Of a stretch of 64,000 nucleotides of DNA, positions 22,024 through 33,773 are shown one piece after another. Numbering within the stretch: the stretch's first letter is position 1; the number at the start of each line of letters is the position of its first letter. A program made the translations under genes and the position numbers. Under the pieces are notes generated by a model. That model did no database searches. It worked only from the letters and a program-made list of their open reading frames with translations, and was not told the origin of the DNA. Origin of the DNA: Panicum virgatum (taxonomy: Eukaryota; Streptophyta; Magnoliopsida; Poales; Poaceae); assembly GCF_016808335.1 (NCBI RefSeq), contig NC_053148.1, positions 43,912,930-43,976,929 of the forward strand, in the 5' to 3' direction.

Positions 22024-24530
22024 GTCTGCTCCTCCTCGTCCACCCGCGCGCGCGAGCCGTGACCCTGGCGTGCGTGGGAGAGAGGCCGGACAGGGGAACT
22101 CGCGTGTCTTTGGGCTTGCGGCCGCGCCGCGCACACGGGGCGGGCCTTATATGTAGCGGGGCTCTGGGGACGGCCGCGCCTTTACCTCTCGGATTCCGAA
22201 AGCCCCCGGGCGGCGCGGGGATCTATTCCCCGCATATGCGAGGGGGGCGCATCGCGTCGCAGAAGCAGGGCCGGCCGCCGCCCCGCCCTTGCTCCCCCGC
22301 CTCCACAGCCTCCCGAGCTCCGGCGCTGCCCCTGATGCCTCCGCCGCCACTCTCCACCGCCGCCAACGCCAACCAAGCTCGCCGTCGCGCCGTCCGGCCG
22401 CCGCCGTGCCACCTTCTTCTCGTCCCCGCCGCCGGCACCGCCCACCGGGGGTCCGGCCCCGGCCGGCCGGCGGCGCTCCAGCGCCGCCGCGCCCTTCGCC
22501 GGCCGAACCGCCTCCGCCGCCGGGCCGCCGCAGCCGCCGCTGCCGAGCCCTCCTCTAGGTCCGGTGAGCCCCCCCAACCCCCAGCAACTCGGATCCATAA
22601 GCTCCGCCGCCTCCCGCCACCACCCCGGCCGCCGCGACCTCGCCGCCGGCGCTCCGCCCACCTACAACCCATTCCCGCCCCTCCCCCTCCCCCCTTGCTC
22701 GCCGGGGCAGCGCCCCCTCCTCTGTCGCGAGGTAGAAGATGAACTGGGGAGGGTGAGTGCTTCTACGACGTCGCGTCCAAAAATTGTGCGAGCGATAAAT
22801 AGATTTACCGGGGCGGGTGGGGCAGTTGGGTCGCGCCTTTACGTCTCGGATTCCGAAAGCCCCCGGGCGGGCGGGGCGGTTGGGCTCCGTCTCGGCAAGG
22901 GCTCGCGGGGGGTACACGGACACACCCCTGCGGCCGGCGCCGTCTCGAACTCGCTCACGCTGGCATCCACCACGGGGACGTTTATAGTTTATACTACCAG
23001 CATCCGGGTCGCTCCCGTGGCCTTGGCGTGGGCGGGTGGGGAGGTTGGCCGAGTTGGCGTGATGGGCGGCTCGGGGCGAGGGGCATGGGGCGGGCGGCTT
23101 GGTTGGGCATGGGCTGGATCGCGGTTTGACCGTGGACTCCCGCGGGTGATGTCACGGGTGACCCTGGCATCACAGAAAGCGGGCATCCATGGCGCCTGGA
23201 GCGGAGCGGACAGCGGAGTGGGTGTTAGTGACTTGGTGTTGGACACGAAGGCGACCTCGGGTTGACTCGTGTTCGGGAATTGAATTCGACGGGGGTTCGA
23301 ACTTGAGAGGGGTTTGCGAGCGAAGTTTCCGCCGGTCGTGGACTTTCGGGTTGGACAGCGGCCCGTCGAACCGTGCACCGCCCGAGCTGCCTGTGTCTGA
23401 TCGCACGGAAGACGTGGAGGAACCCGGAGTCGGCCGGTGACCAGCCGTACCCGGGCATGTGAACGACGGGGCTCGAGACTCGAGATTGTCGTGGCGAGTG
23501 CCGCAACAGACTTGGCGTGCGTGCAAGGGCTCGCCCGCGGCCACGTGGCTGGGGGTGGTGACGAGGAGGAACCGGGCCCGAGTTTGTTGACGCCAGATCT
23601 GATGGGCGGTGAGCCAGGCAGGCACGTGCGATGAGCGAGCGAGAGCATCTCTGCGTGCGCACCCCGCTCGCCGACGCTGAGCACGCGTCCCGCGCGGGGT
23701 ACCGAACTCTCAACCAGCCAAGCTAAACACGAGCCAGGTGGTTCTGGACTTCTTTCTGGGCTCTCGCATACCCAAGCTCGACCACGGGCCCAATCAAATG
23801 GAAAGACCCCCACCCCCCACCACCAACGATGTCCTGGGCTTGGGCTTAGCTAGCGGGCTCCTCACCGGGCCAGGACGGCGGATGCACGCACTCCTCCAAA
23901 TAAGCACACGCCAAAGCCTATCTGCCATGTATGCTGGGCTTCGTTTCTTCGGCGCCCCCCCCCCCGGTCGTGGAGGAGAAATTGGGGTGGAAATAGGGCG
24001 GATTATACGTCGCGCCCATGGTGGAAATAGTGTGTACGGAGGGATTCGGGTTTTTTTTTCTTAGCCTGCTGTGAGAAGATCATTCTACCTCTCAAACAAT
24101 GCCGTGAGGGCGGTCTTACCCCGTAGGTCAAGTTTTTTTATACCTAGCGCGTGCGACTACGATCTTGGTGTCGCAGATAGCGCTTCTCATGGCCTGTCCG
24201 ATATGAGGGTGTGGCGTCTATTTATTGCTCGCGAGAGTAGGCGTGCCCGCGTCGCACAAGCTCTGCCCATCTTCTACCTCGCGCCGAGGGGGCAGCCGGC
24301 GAACTAGGGGCAAGGGGAGGGGGTGGTCGGGGAGGGATGGTAGGTGGGCGGGACGGCCGCCGGTGAGGTCGCGGCGGTTTGGGTGGGGGTCGAGGCGACG
24401 GAACTTTAGGGTTCCTGGTTGCCGGAGATTCCATGATCAACGGTCCTAGAGGAGGGGCCAGGTGGGTGGGGGGCAATGGTGGTGGTGGGTTGGTCGATGT
24501 AGGACGAGGCAACGTGAGAGATGTTATAAA
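22024..24530. other. GC-rich upstream region of HHP gene, no gene recognised
   Basis: About 2.5 kb with very high GC and CpG content from 22024 to about 22900, falling later. Many overlapping frames are open because stops are rare, but none gives a recognisable protein or a GT..AG-linked set. It contains a 39-bp direct repeat (22175-22213 and 22832-22870). The first about 150 bases are likely the HHP promoter and 5' leader. Confidence 0.5.
22175..22870 (+). repeat. 39-bp direct repeat pair bracketing GC-rich segment
   Basis: A near-identical 39-bp block (core TCTCGGATTCCGAAAGCCCC) occurs at 22175-22213 and again at 22832-22870. The second copy differs at one or two bases. The spacing is 657 bp, upstream of the HHP gene. 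Confidence 0.75.
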
Positions 24531-24532
24531 AA

Positions 24533-25085
24533 ATGCAACATGTCCAGCAACTGAGTGTAGCAGAGATGTGTATGTTGCGTTGGTTTTGCGGGCACACAAG
24601 GAGAAATAGAGTTAGAAACGAAGTTATTTGGAATAGAGTTGCGGTGGCACTAATTGAAGAGAAACTTACCCAACATCGGTTGAAATGGTTTGGACATGTC
24701 CAATGGAGACCTCCTGAGACGCCGGTGCGTAGTGGGGTTCTAAAACGGGTCGATAATGTAAAAAGTGGTAGAGATAGATCAGAACTGACTTGGAATGAGT
24801 CTGTTAAGAGAAACAATTGGAATATCTCTAAAGAGTTAGTTTTGGATAGGAGTGCTTGGAGACTAGCTATCAACGTGGCTGAACCGTGACATTTGTTTCT
24901 TTTGGGTTTCATCTCTAGCCTACCTTTCTTTTGTCGATAATTTAAAAAGTGGTAGAGGTAGATCAAAACTCACTTGGAATGAGTCGGTTAAAAGAAACAA
25001 TTGAAATATCTATAAAGAGTTAGTTTTGGATAGGAGCGTTTGGAGACTATCTATCAACAACGTACCTGAACCGTAACCTTTATTT
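24533..25085 (+). pseudogene. LINE ORF2 3'-end fragment, partly duplicated
   Basis: Positions 24533-24889 encode the C-terminal tail common to grass L1-type non-LTR elements (MLRWFCGHTRRNRVRNEVI, LKWFGHVQWRPPE, LDRSAWRLAI). The last about 150 bp recur, diverged and with indels, at 24935-25085. A GTCGTCGTC microsatellite follows at 25150-25180. It lacks RT and endonuclease and is a dead 5'-truncated remnant. Confidence 0.8.
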
Positions 25086-25931
25086 CTTTTAGATTTCATC
25101 TCTACCCTATCTTTCTTTTGGGTTCTAGGCTACTCCAACTTGCCTAGGACAAAAGACGATGTCGTCGTCGTCGTCGTCATCATGGGAATTGGTAAGGCAC
25201 GTTTGGATATGAGCTTGTCACGTGTGTTTTAAGGAGGTACTGTGGGTCACCCTGTGAGAGAGAGATGTTAGTCGACCAGGACCTGAAGAAATCACATCGA
25301 TCGTATGGCTGAAATTGATACGGTTGGCAAGGATCGACTGATGAACTCTCAGGTTGATTCTATGAAGGATTGTCCGATCCATTTGTCCTCCAGAATATAT
25401 GCCCCTACCTTGCATTGTCAGTGTTGTCTTAAATTAAATTTGATGTTCTTTTTCTATATACTGTGTAATTTAGCGTGAAGCAATCCTCCGTGTCAAATAC
25501 TGTATGCAATTCAAATATTTTACGTGTTTGCTAGCGCCCGGATGTCCGATAAAAACTTTTCCATCGGACATTTCATCGCAACATCGAAACAAGACATCTG
25601 CCACATCAAAAATATATAGGTGCAACATTGAAAAATATGAAAAAAATAATTAAATCGTTTGACTCTTAGATACGAAAATTCCGCGGCAACATGAATATCA
25701 TGTTTCATGCGCGCAACATTCACCATGAAACATGTGAAAATAGTAGTTGCAACATCAAAGATCAATTATATTGAAACATATATATATTAGAGTGCACAAT
25801 TTTTTAACTGTCCGGACGTCTGTTTCTTAATATTTCCGAATATTTTTACCAGTTTATTACAGACCAAGCTGCACCAGCAGATTGACAGTCTCAGTCTCTC
25901 AGATACACGGAGTCCATGTACGCGCTTGAGT
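25086..25931. other. AT-rich spacer without recognised gene
   Basis: Contains a short GTC/ATC microsatellite near 25150-25185, then AT-rich sequence with no persuasive coding or repeat boundary. Its right edge is the 3' flank of the fucose synthase gene on the minus strand. Confidence 0.4.
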
Positions 25932-27053
25932 TCATCTGTTCACGGTTTCAAAGTTGGTGACGACGCTGCTACGCAGGTATCCCTCGTTCAACTTCTTGAG
26001 CCCATCCCGCAGCTCGACCTTGGGCTCCCACCCCATCTCCCTCATCTTGGAGCTATCCAGCAGCCGCCTCATCACGCCGTCAGGCCGGCTCGTGTCCCAG
26101 ACGACCCGCCCCTCGTACCCGACCACCTCCCTCACCATCTCCGCGAGCTCGCGCACCGTCACCTCGCGCCCGCTCCCGATGTTGACGTGCTCGGCGCCCG
26201 AGTACCTGTCCATCAGCAGCACGATGGCGTCCGCGGCGTCGTCGGCGTGCGTGAACTCGCGCAGCTGGAGGCCGGAGCCCCAGACGGCGACCTCGGGGGC
26301 GCCGGCGGCCTTGGCGCGGTGGAAGCGGCGGATGAGCGCCGGGATGACGTGGGAGCTCTCCGACGGGAACGGCTCGCGCGGGCCGTACAGGTTGTTGGGC
26401 GCCGCCACGATGGCGTCCATGCCGAGCTCGGCGCGGTAGGCCTGGCACATCTTGATGCCCACGATCTTGGGGATAGCATACCTGCACGCAGTTTATTCCT
26501 CCCGTGTTAATATCTCCTACCTCTGTCTGCTAGCTCATGCTCGCAGCCGTGCACACTTGCAAGCTAGCTAGTGTTGACAAGTATACCACTCGTTCCCCGG
26601 CGCCGGCGGGCCGGCGAGGAGCGCGGACTCCGGGATCGGCTGGGGGGCGTCCGCGGGGTAGACGGCGGAGGTGGCGACGAAGAGCAGCTTGCGCACGGTG
26701 CCGCAGAGCCGGGCGGCGGCGAGGACGTTCGTGGTGATGCGGAGGTTCTCGGTCATGAAGTCGACCGGCGCGGCCGAGCTGGCGTGCAGGCCGCCCACCT
26801 TGCCCGCGGCGAGGATCACGTAGCGGGGCCGCTCCGCGTCGAAGAACTTGCGCACCGCGGCCTCGCAGGTGAGGTCCAGCTCCGCGCGGGTGCGGCCGAC
26901 GACGTTGGTGAAGCCCAGCGCGGCCAGGCGGCGGTGCACGGCGGAGCCCAGCATGCCTTTGTGGCCGGCGAGGAAGACCTTCGCGGACTTGTCGGCGAGG
27001 AACGACGACGTGCCATCGTTGGCAACCTGCTGTGGAGCCCCGTGGGAAGGCAT
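25932..27053 (-). CDS. GDP-L-fucose synthase (GER), diverged paralogue
   Basis: Two exons, 27053-26587 and 26481-25932, with a GTATAC..GCAG intron that splits the Trp codon of NEWY. Total 1017 nt, 338 residues. The enzyme is the NADPH-dependent 3,5-epimerase/4-reductase that makes GDP-L-fucose from GDP-4-keto-6-deoxy-D-mannose in the cytosol. Visible are the Rossmann loop AGHKGMLGS (residues 29-37), the catalytic Tyr157 and Lys161 (YAIPK), NNLYGP and SRPDGVMRRLLDSSKM. The Ser motif is ATSAVYP (127-133), where the other copy has the usual GSSCIYP; Ser129 is kept. A TATA-like TATTTAA (27127-27121) lies about 70 bases upstream. It is head-to-head with the second copy at 46645 and is probably a tandem-duplicate paralogue like the adjacent rice pair on chromosome 6 (recalled, not checked). 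Confidence 0.9.
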
Positions 27054-28383
27054 TATTGGTACTTGGAGGTAGCTAAATTCTTCGCTCGAGTATATGTTTC
27101 TGCCGTGCCGTGGCTTGGCCTTAAATAGAGATCCGAAACTCCTCTCGAATTTGGAGGGAACAATTGTATTTCCTAATTGCAAGGTTTTTCTCAGGCCACT
27201 CACATAGCAAGAGCACGTGTGCAGACCATTGAACCACCTGTGTGTGCACGTGCTAATTTTGCGAACCATGAGCACGCTAAATCTGGGACTGAATTCGGGT
27301 GGGCAAGCAAAAGCTAAGCTCGTGAAGTCGACATATATTTGATGAAGAGGGAGACAATGCAAGTTAACTATTTTCAATTTAGTAGAGTACCAGAAATTGG
27401 CTTGTTTTTGCTTCCATTTCCTACAAAGATAAAGGCAGCCCAATACTACAGAACTGCACATCGGTTTTTGTCTTTAGTCCCGGCTACATTTGCGTCTAGG
27501 ACTCGTGCCTAGCTCCAGTTCCAACAGATAGGGGTGGAGGGGAACTTGTAGCAACATCCTGGACTATAAGGTCATAATCTACTCTTGGTTGGTGCTACCA
27601 ACCGGGACTAAAGGATCAACCATGAATTATTTTAAAAGGAAAACATCCCCGCTAGAGTCATATGAGCCATGTCGATGGAGCGGTAAGAAAGCTATATACA
27701 AGACAAGACATCTCGAGTTTGAGTTCTATGGTCTTTTAGTTCCAGGTATGGAAATCGGGACCAATGATGTGGGTCTTTAGTCCCGATTTTGTAGTCCTGG
27801 TTCCCACACCGGAACTGAAGGGATCCTAACTGGATTGGTTAGGTGGCCTTAGTAGCATTCCTCAGATCCTGAATTTGATTCCTGGTGGGAGCAAATTTCA
27901 GGCTAAAATTAAAGAACTCCTCTCGCCTGCCTATATACCAAAGCACATAAAAAACAGGTCTCGGCCCGCTCTCACACGGGTTCCGGTAAGGGCAACGGCC
28001 AATGGCCCCCCTGTGTAAGGTGGGGCAGAAGTTCAGGTGCGGGGAGTGTGTGTGTGTGGGGGGGGGGGTTCTTGGCCTGTGCAAGAATATCTTCTTCTTA
28101 GTCAATGCTCGGGTTGTCATACCCTTGTAGGTCAAGTTTTTTAAAAGGAGTTAGAAACTGGGACTAGATGCTTTTTTAAGTTGTGGTTGCAACCCTTTTA
28201 TACTATGGTTTCTATATCATTAGATACATTTTTATAACAAACTTGTATATATATGTGGTTCTATAATAAATGATAAAAGAAGAAACTGGATCCTAAATCC
28301 TCATGACAAATCAAGAATAGATATGATAAGTGCATAGGAGAGAGTAATTTATAGAGCACACTAACGCTATAGGTTTTATAGAG
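27054..28383. other. Fucose synthase upstream region and repeat debris
   Basis: Beyond the promoter, 27470-27835 contains several TTTAGTCCCGG and CCGGGACTAAAG motifs in both orientations, a common subterminal signature of grass DNA transposons. No clear ends are resolved. A GT/G-run microsatellite is at 28047-28070. No gene is seen. Confidence 0.4.
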
Positions 28384-28905
28384 GGAAAAAGTCTAAATTA
28401 CTCTCTTCAACTACAGCCAAAGTCCAAATAACTCCCTAAACTATTGTTTGGTTTGTTTTACCCCCTGCACTACACCATTTTGTTCAAATTACCCGTAATA
28501 CAATTTCTCCTTTTCATTTCTCCATGCATAGATGTAGTTTTAAGTTAAAATTTTATAATATGATAGTACACGTCATAACAAATGTTAGAAAAACACATCC
28601 TATTTTTATTATTATTATTTTGATAGGTTAGATACTTGATAATAAATTAATCATTAGAGTTCAAATGAAAAATAGCGATGAAAAAATTATAATAATTTTT
28701 TTAATATGCATTGTGATGTCCACCACTACCCTGCAAAATTGAAATTTAAATTTGACTTGTGTATGGAGAAACAAAAAAGACAAATTCTATTATGGGGTAA
28801 AATGAACTAAATTGTATAGTTTATGAGGTAAATTGAACCAAGTTATATTTTAAGGGGTTATTTAGACTTCGGCTATATTTGGATGGAGTAAATTAAACTT
28901 TTTTC
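28384..28905. mobile_element. Mutator-like MITE (522 bp) with 9-bp TSD
   Basis: Long imperfect terminal inverted repeats: the left end starts GGAAAAAGTCTAAATTACTC, the complement of the right end starts GAAAAAAGTTTAATTTACTC, and homology extends about 100 bp. The exact 9-bp TSD TTTATAGAG (28375-28383 and 28906-28914) is diagnostic of MULEs. It is noncoding. Confidence 0.85.
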
Positions 28906-29231
28906 TTTATAGAGTGTATACGTTGGAACTGTTATAACCCGTACTGCACAAAACATCGTACATGTACATCATGCGCAAGTGCATACACATCCTATTACAC
29001 GGTCTACAATTAATAGTGCTTACGTGGCTATAGCCAACAATGCCTTGGTGGATTAAATCGCCGACACCGCCGGTTGGTTTGTAGAATCGACACGTTTGAT
29101 TTTGTTTGCGCCGCAAAATTAGTGGTGATTGCTCCTCGTCTCACCGTTAACGGCACATGAAAAATGTCATGACCTTTCCACGCGAATAGGGTTTGACGTG
29201 GATGTTCATCAAATGCGCATTCGCGGGCGCC

Positions 29232-29963
29232 ACATGGGGGTCCGTAGCCGCCACGTGTCCCACAGGCGCGGGCGCGGGCGCGAGTCTTCCGCTGGAAGAC
29301 TCGCACACCCACCACATTCGATGCGGGTGGTTGAGGCGTGCTCTGCCGCCGCAGCTCGCGGGGCAGCCTTTGTCAGTCCTCACCGTAGACCGCGTATTAC
29401 CGAGGTACACAGTGCAACCGCCTGCCGCATTAATTGGATACGACAGCACGACACTTTTCCATAATGTCGCCTACGCCGCAAGCTATACAACTGTTCAGCT
29501 ACGCTGCAGGCAACGCCGCACGCTACACCCTGGCGCCATTTCGACAAGACAGGGCAAAGCACGCCGGTCGGAAGATTCCCACGGACAAACCAGGAAAATC
29601 CGGGGATGAGATCTCCTTCGCCTGCAACGCCATAATATATGAACAATACGTTGTTTTATACTGCATCGTTGGGTCCATCTGTCGGGGTCCCAACGGCCAT
29701 GTACGCGCCTCCCTTGAGATATAAAAGGGAGGCGCTCGCCTCACACAAAAGGAGGTTTTTTCCAAGCTCACCCAGACTCAAGCAATACAGCACACAGTGA
29801 ACGTAGGGTATTACGCTCCGGCGGCCCGAACCACTCTAAACCAGCTGTGTTCATTGTGTTCTTCCAGGAGATGGAACTAGTCCTAGCTAACCCCCGAGTA
29901 CTCACCCTCTGGGCTTAGGCGGGTGCATTCCGCCACCCGGCTGTGGTTTACCACACCACGACA
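29232..29963 (+). repeat. 5' LTR of gypsy element, 5'-truncated
   Basis: Matches the 3' part of the LTR at 38824-39876 (from about 39116) and ends in the same CACCACGACA. It lacks about 290 bp at its start and a 29-bp segment present near 39310 in the other copy. A TATA box (GATATAAAAGG) is at 29718-29728. Truncation explains the lack of a left TSD. Confidence 0.85.
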
Positions 29964-29965
29964 TT

Positions 29966-29983
29966 TGGCGCGCCAGGTAGAGG
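29966..29983 (+). other. Probable primer binding site of gypsy element
   Basis: TGGCGCGCCAGGTAGAGG follows the LTR end after two bases; it begins with the TGG required to pair with a tRNA CCA end. The donor tRNA was not identified. Confidence 0.6.
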
Positions 29984-30018
29984 CATAGCTGGTTCCAGTT
30001 CATCTCTTGCTCGTCTCC

Positions 30019-31772
30019 ATGGTTTGGGTGGACGACGTGGAGTTGACGGAGGGTGTGGCGTCATCCTCGCCACACGCCTCTCGCCTTCCTGCTCCAGGGG
30101 CAACCGTGCCTGTGGAGCAACCACCATCGGCGGCGGCGCGCGCTGCACGTCGGCAAGAGTCAGGGCGCCCGTCAAGGGCCCCTTCACAAGCTGCGAGCGG
30201 CGGAGCGCTGGCGGCGGCTAGGGAGTTGCTTCGCAACCCTCCGGCTGCTGCAGCCTCGCCAGACGCCCTGAGGCAGTGGCGGGACGACATTGACCGTCTC
30301 CTCCATCTGGCTCAGGCCTCCCCCAGTTCTGCAAGGGCTGGGCAACGACCTCCGCCTGGCAATGCGGTGGTACCCTACCACCGGCGCTAGGGCGGTGCGT
30401 CGGCATCCGTGCGCTCCCCCACAGTGAGGGATGCACGAACAGAAGACCTGCGGGCGGAGCTCAACCGCAGGCGCGTGGGTGAGGACGCCCGCATGTCCGT
30501 GGAGAGGGCGCGAGAGCGCCGTCTCAACATTGAGGGCCGCAACCTCAACGCCGACTTGGACGTGGCGGCGCCCAAGCCTCCGGTGAACGCCCGGATACAG
30601 GCGGGCACCCCGGTGGCTGGGTGGGCTGCGCTACGCTGGCAGAGCACCTCCGCGCATTGGCATGGCCATCCAAGTTCCGCCCGCACCTGCCGGAGAAGTA
30701 CGACGGTACCACTAACCCGTCGGAATTCCTGCAGGTGTACGTTACCACCATCACAGCAGCTGATGGTAACGACGCCGTCATGGCAAGCTACTTTCATGTA
30801 GCCTTGACTGGGCCAGCCCGGACTTGGCTCATGAACCTCACTCCTGGGACGATTCAGTCCTGGGAGGAGCTCTGTGCGAGGTTCACAGCGAACTTCGCCA
30901 GTGCGTACCAGCAGCATGGTGTGGAGGCTCACCTCCACGCCGTGAGGCAGAAACCCGGGGAGACGCTCCGGGCATTCATCTCGCGCTTCACCAAGGTATA
31001 GGGTACCATTCCTCGTATCTCTGACGCATCTATTATCATTGATTTCTGCCAGGGGGTACGTGATGAGAAGATGCTCGAGAAACTGGCGATGCACAAGGTG
31101 GAAAGCGTTACCACGCTTTTCTCCCTGGCAGAAAAGTGTGCCAGGGCCGCTGAGGGCCGCGCATGGCACTCATCCCCCCAAGACGGAGACGCCAAGGCTG
31201 GTGGCTCCGGGGCCACCGCCCAGGGTGGTGGCAAGAAAAAGAAGAACAAGAACCAGAGTCGTGGGGAGCCGCACCCCAGCGGTCCAGTCGTTGCAGCAGC
31301 GGCACCAGCTGCTGCGGCAGCGGCTGGGGGCCAGAATGCGCATGGCAAACGCCCGCGCCCGCAAGGTGGCAACTGTGGTTCATGCCCAGTGCATCCCACT
31401 GCTCGCCACAGTGCCGCTAACTGCCGCGAGATCCAGAAGCTCGTGAAGCGGGTCAGTGGGCGGCGTGAGCAGTCCTCCAAGGACGGCTCAGCCCTTACTC
31501 GCCAGCGACTTGGAAAGGAGAAAGCCTCCGACAGCGAGACCGCTGCCGGGGAGAAGGAGCTGGGGTACCAATCCCCCGCTAAGGAGCTGAAGGGCGTTTA
31601 CGGCCACGACAACTCCGACTCCGACAACGAGGAGCGCCGCAAGAAGCTGTACGTAATGTACGGCGGAAGCTGGGAGCTTGTCTCCCGGCGGGACGTGAAG
31701 ACCCTTCGCCGAGAGGTCCTTTCGGTGAGGCCGGGGGTACCGAAGGCGGTGCCGCACAGCAGAGTTGGCTGA
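30019..31772 (+). pseudogene. Gypsy gag, with stops and one frameshift
   Basis: Begins MVWVDDVELTEG at 30019. The frame is stopped at about 30388-30390, shifts near 30620, and is stopped again at 30999-31001. The retrotransposon Gag core is clear at 30630-31000 (PEKYDGTTNPSEFLQVY, FHVALTGPARTWLMNL, SWEELCARFTANF). The later part carries a Lys-rich stretch and a CPVHPTARHSAANC motif in place of a classical CCHC knuckle, as in related Tat-lineage Gags. It ends at 31772, just before RNase H, with no protease or RT between. Confidence 0.85.
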
Positions 31773-32600
31773 GTTCCAACTATACTTCTAGCCTCACCAT
31801 GCAGTCAAGAGCCAAATTCTGGCTGATTTTATAGCGGAATGGACTCCTTCCCCAAGCAATTTTGGGGGTCCAGACCTCAACGCCGGACCCCCGGAGCCGG
31901 AAGTCAGGACGCCAGTCTTCACCGAGCCCCACTGGACACTCTTCTTCGATAGGTCCGTCCGCAAGAAGTGGGCTGGAGCTGGTGTGGTCCTCATTGACCC
32001 AAACGGAGATCAGCTGAAGTACATGGTGCACCTTGAGTTCAAGGCCACCAACAACATGGTGGAGTACGAAGCTCTGATCTTTGGCCTGACATAAGCCCTG
32101 TCTCTAGGGGTCCGAGAGCTTCTGGTGAAGGGGGACTCTCAGCTAATCATCAAGCAGGTCCGAGGGGATTGCAGCTGCAACAATTCCCAGCTCGCGGCAT
32201 ACCTCATCCACGTGAGGAAGCTCGAGAAGGACTTCGATGCCTTGGAACTGCAATATGTTCCCCGCGAACTCAACTCAGCAGCAGATGATCTCTCTGCGAG
32301 AGCATCTACCTGGGCACCCGTGCCCGAGGGCATCTTCGAAAGACGGTTGCTGAGACCTACCGCCCAGCCTGCCGAACTGGGTGAAGGGGATCAAGCTAGC
32401 GCCTCGAAGCTAGCGGTCCCGCCGGCATTCCACCTGTGGTGCCCGCCCTGGGTTGTGAGCTCTGTCAAGGATCCTGGAGACCTCGTAGAGCCACTCCCAC
32501 CTACTCAGGGAGCTCCCGATGCATGGATCTCCGAGATCCGGGACTACCTGAAAGACAATATCCTTCCTGATGACGATGTGTCCGCTGAGCGTATAGTATG
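31768..32600 (+). pseudogene. Gypsy RNase H domain, interrupted
   Basis: RNase H-type sequence with LFFDRSVRKKWAGAGVVL, NNMVEYEALIFGL, then LLVKGDSQLIIKQV and a conserved Asp after LNSA. The acidic catalytic positions appear kept, but the usual DGS is DRS. A stop (TAA) falls at about 32092-32095, and another at 32599-32601 ends the stretch before integrase. The RT that normally precedes it is absent. Confidence 0.8.
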
Positions 32601-32629
32601 ATTGGCTAAACGCGAGGTCCAATGGTATC

Positions 32630-33727
32630 CTCATGCGGTGCATTTCCCAGGGAGAGGGCCGCGAGTTGCTTGCGGAGGTCCATGGAGGCGAGTGTGGAAG
32701 TCATTCCTCATCTCGCACGCTTGTTGGTAAGGCCTTTCAGCATGGCTTCTACTGGCCGACAGCACTCCAGGATGCGGCTGAGTTGGTAAAGTCCTGCAAA
32801 GCATGCCAGTTCCATGCAAAGCAAATACACACACCGGCTCAAGCCCTGCAAATGATCCCGCCCTCATGGCCATTCACCGTATGGGGCGTTGATATCCTGG
32901 GGCCATTCCCCCGGGCCGTCGGCGGGTACCGGTTCCTCTACGTCGCCATCGACAAGTTCACAAAGTGGCCGGAGGTTACCCCTGTGGTGAATATCACTAA
33001 GAAATCAGCAGTCGCATTCCTCAAGTCCATTGTGTGCAGATTTGGTGTCCCAAACCGCATCATCGCGGACATCGGAACCCAATTCAAAAGCAGACTCTTC
33101 CAAGAGTACTGCGAGGACATCGGCATCCAGCTATGCTTTGCGTCCGTGGCACATCCCCGCAGCAATGGACAGATCGAGAGAGCGAATGCAGAGATCCTCA
33201 GGGAACTCAAGACCCGCACCTACAACTGCTTGAAGAAGCATGGTGCCAAATGAGTTGGTGAGCTTCAGTGCATGCTATGGGGCAACCGGACCACACCCAG
33301 CCAAGCCACCGGGGAGACTCCATTCTTCCTGGTCTACGGGACTGAAGCATGCCTTCCCCCAGAAATTCACCTGGGCTCACCACGGGTCCAGGTTTTTGAC
33401 GAATCCATACAGGAACAGCTGTGGCGTGACGATGTGGACTTTGTTGACGAACGAAGGTGGCGAGCAGCAATCCGAAATGCACGCTTCAACCAGGCGCTCA
33501 TGCGCTATCATCAACGGTTCGTGCATAGTAGGGAGCTCCGGGCTGGCAACCTCGTCCTGACACGGATCCTGAACCGAGCAGGGCTCCACAAACTCTCCCC
33601 CAGCTGGGAGGAGCCCTTCAAGGTTACAGAAGTATGCCGGCCTGGATGCGTTCGCCTTGCCACAGAAGATGGGGTGCCGCTGCCCAACCCATGGAATATA
33701 GAGCATCTGCGTAAGTTTTACACTTAG
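32630..33727 (+). pseudogene. Gypsy integrase, one internal stop
   Basis: A degenerate N-terminal zinc region (HGGECGSHSS..., CKACQFHAKQIH) is followed by the rve core with WGVDILGPF, the second Asp in ADIGTQF and Glu in NGQIERANAEI. Asp-Asn-Gly is changed to Asp-Ile-Gly. A TGA at about 33251-33253 replaces an expected Trp. The C-terminal domain (TPSQATGETPFFLVYG to WNIEHLRKFY) follows in frame with TAG at 33725-33727. Confidence 0.85.
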
Positions 33728-33773
33728 GCAGAGCAGGGAAATGAATTTTTCATTTGTAATAAGATAGAATCAG

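Noticed and set aside
22059..22742. Pro/Arg/Ala-rich 227-codon frame upstream of HHP
   Set aside because: Composition driven by GC content, with no domain or splice support.
28047..28075. GT and G run
   Set aside because: Simple microsatellite without further structure.
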